From: Bacteroidota bacterium | Lineage (GTDB): Bacteria > Bacteroidota > Bacteroidia > 2-12-FULL-35-15 | Length of the DNA stretch: 64,000 nt | Reading direction: 5' to 3' | NCBI GenBank assembly: GCA_947469885.1 | Contig: CANIQT010000011.1 | Coordinates: 59,898-123,897, forward strand | Shown: positions 63,719 to 64,000 of the stretch, in pieces | How positions within the stretch are numbered: position 1 is the first letter of the stretch | How the letters are laid out: each line of letters starts with the position of its first letter | The notes under the pieces: model-generated | What the model was told of the DNA's origin: nothing | Seen by the model: only the letters and a program-made list of their open reading frames with translations | The model's database searches: none | Translations under genes and position numbers: made by a program

Positions 63719-64000
63719 TTAACTCTTTGGAATGGTTGCTGAAATGGAGTCGGACCAAGCGGGTTCTTCAGTAATAATGCTAACCCTATTGGTTTGTTCC
63801 CCTTTCATGGTTGTTGCATGTTCAAAATAAGCATCTTTTGCAAGAGGCAAATCAACAACTACAATACTCACCACTTTGGTGTCAGGCAAACGTGTCCAGT
63901 TAATGCCGTCAGGCGAATACCTCCAGTGATGTAAATACACATCGGTATTTCTTTTAACACGAACATAAGCAAGACCAACTCCTACCTTATAAATTTCGAA
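63719..64000 (-). CDS. Protein with fibronectin-III-like C-terminus, partial
   Basis: Reverse strand, N-terminus cut off by the right window edge; the frame is open from 64000 (FEIYKVGVGLAYVRVKRN...) to the stop at 63719, 93 residues. It contains HHWRYSPDGINWTRLPDTKV and LAKDAYFEHATTMKGEQTNR, the same W-x-x-S-x-DG-x-x-(W/F)-x-x-L pattern as the end of the gene at 23531-24223. Proteins with this end are frequent in Bacteroidota, usually 200-240 residues with a helical N-terminal half. Function unknown. Confidence 0.75.
   Translation of the reverse strand, partial: FEIYKVGVGLAYVRVKRNTDVYLHHWRYSPDGINWTRLPDTKVVSIVVVDLPLAKDAYFEHATTMKGEQTNRVSIITEEPAWSDSISATIPKS

Noticed and set aside
63437..63774. 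Forward and reverse ORFs through the 21-bp minisatellite
   Set aside because: Both come from the 21-bp period; the forward reading has a stop in one unit, and no start or domain is convincing.

Overview
The window is low-GC chromosomal DNA from a Bacteroidota bacterium, probably an uncultured Sphingobacteriia/Chitinophagia- or Flavobacteriia-like lineage; the genus cannot be fixed from sequence alone. The evidence is a complete type IX secretion locus (porP, gldK, gldL, gldM, gldN), secreted proteins with type IX C-terminal sorting domains, glycine-lipid acyltransferases, a Bacteroidota-type LptE, and A-rich leaders without Shine-Dalgarno sites in front of many genes. Several promoters match the Bacteroidota consensus TTTG-N19-TAnnTTTG.

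Layout. 1-529: partial ECF sigma factor, reverse strand, running off the left edge. 1298-7635: a giant cell-surface protein (ice-binding-like domain, Ig-like repeats, beta-helix, sorting domain) and a smaller relative. 8003-9367: two toxin-antitoxin cassettes with matching flanks; the first toxin has a frameshifted tail. 9540-11197: a Met/Cys/His-rich membrane protein and an AI-2E family transporter. 11364-21223, reverse strand: topA, an arginase-fold protein that has lost metal ligands, porP and gldKLMN. 21456-24223, reverse strand: poorly known genes, including a paralogous coiled-coil pair. 24662-31647, forward strand: miaB, a sigma-54 activator, lptE, a TPR protein, secG, groES and groEL. 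31816-38758: a lipoprotein, a glycan-modification trio (GT87, GT2, deacetylase), a YqeY-like protein, a START protein and a GlsA/GlsB-like pair. 38762-43945: a second DnaE-type polymerase, a luciferase-like oxidoreductase and birA. 44036-49675: rsfS, ftsH, an LUD protein, cdsA and glutamate dehydrogenase. 50131-54375: a TonB-dependent receptor with a LytS/LytTR two-component pair. 55977-62377: a CheR, CheB, hybrid kinase and response-regulator kinase cluster. 62378-64000: a repeat-rich intergenic block and the C-terminal end of a reverse-strand gene.

The coding content is mostly core Bacteroidota biology. The least explained material is non-coding: (1) three copies of a structured RNA-like element at 49735, 54688 and 55336, with a covarying hairpin, one copy apparently decayed; (2) degenerate self-similar phrase repeats at more than a dozen intergenic sites, one of which has become the signal peptide of LptE; (3) a three-way-junction-like element upstream of miaB and an attC-like folded element at 62470-62612; (4) palindromic interspersed repeats that have entered a signal peptide and a type IX sorting domain; (5) two perfect hairpins between gldL and gldM. 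No tRNA, rRNA, CRISPR array or intact insertion sequence was seen.
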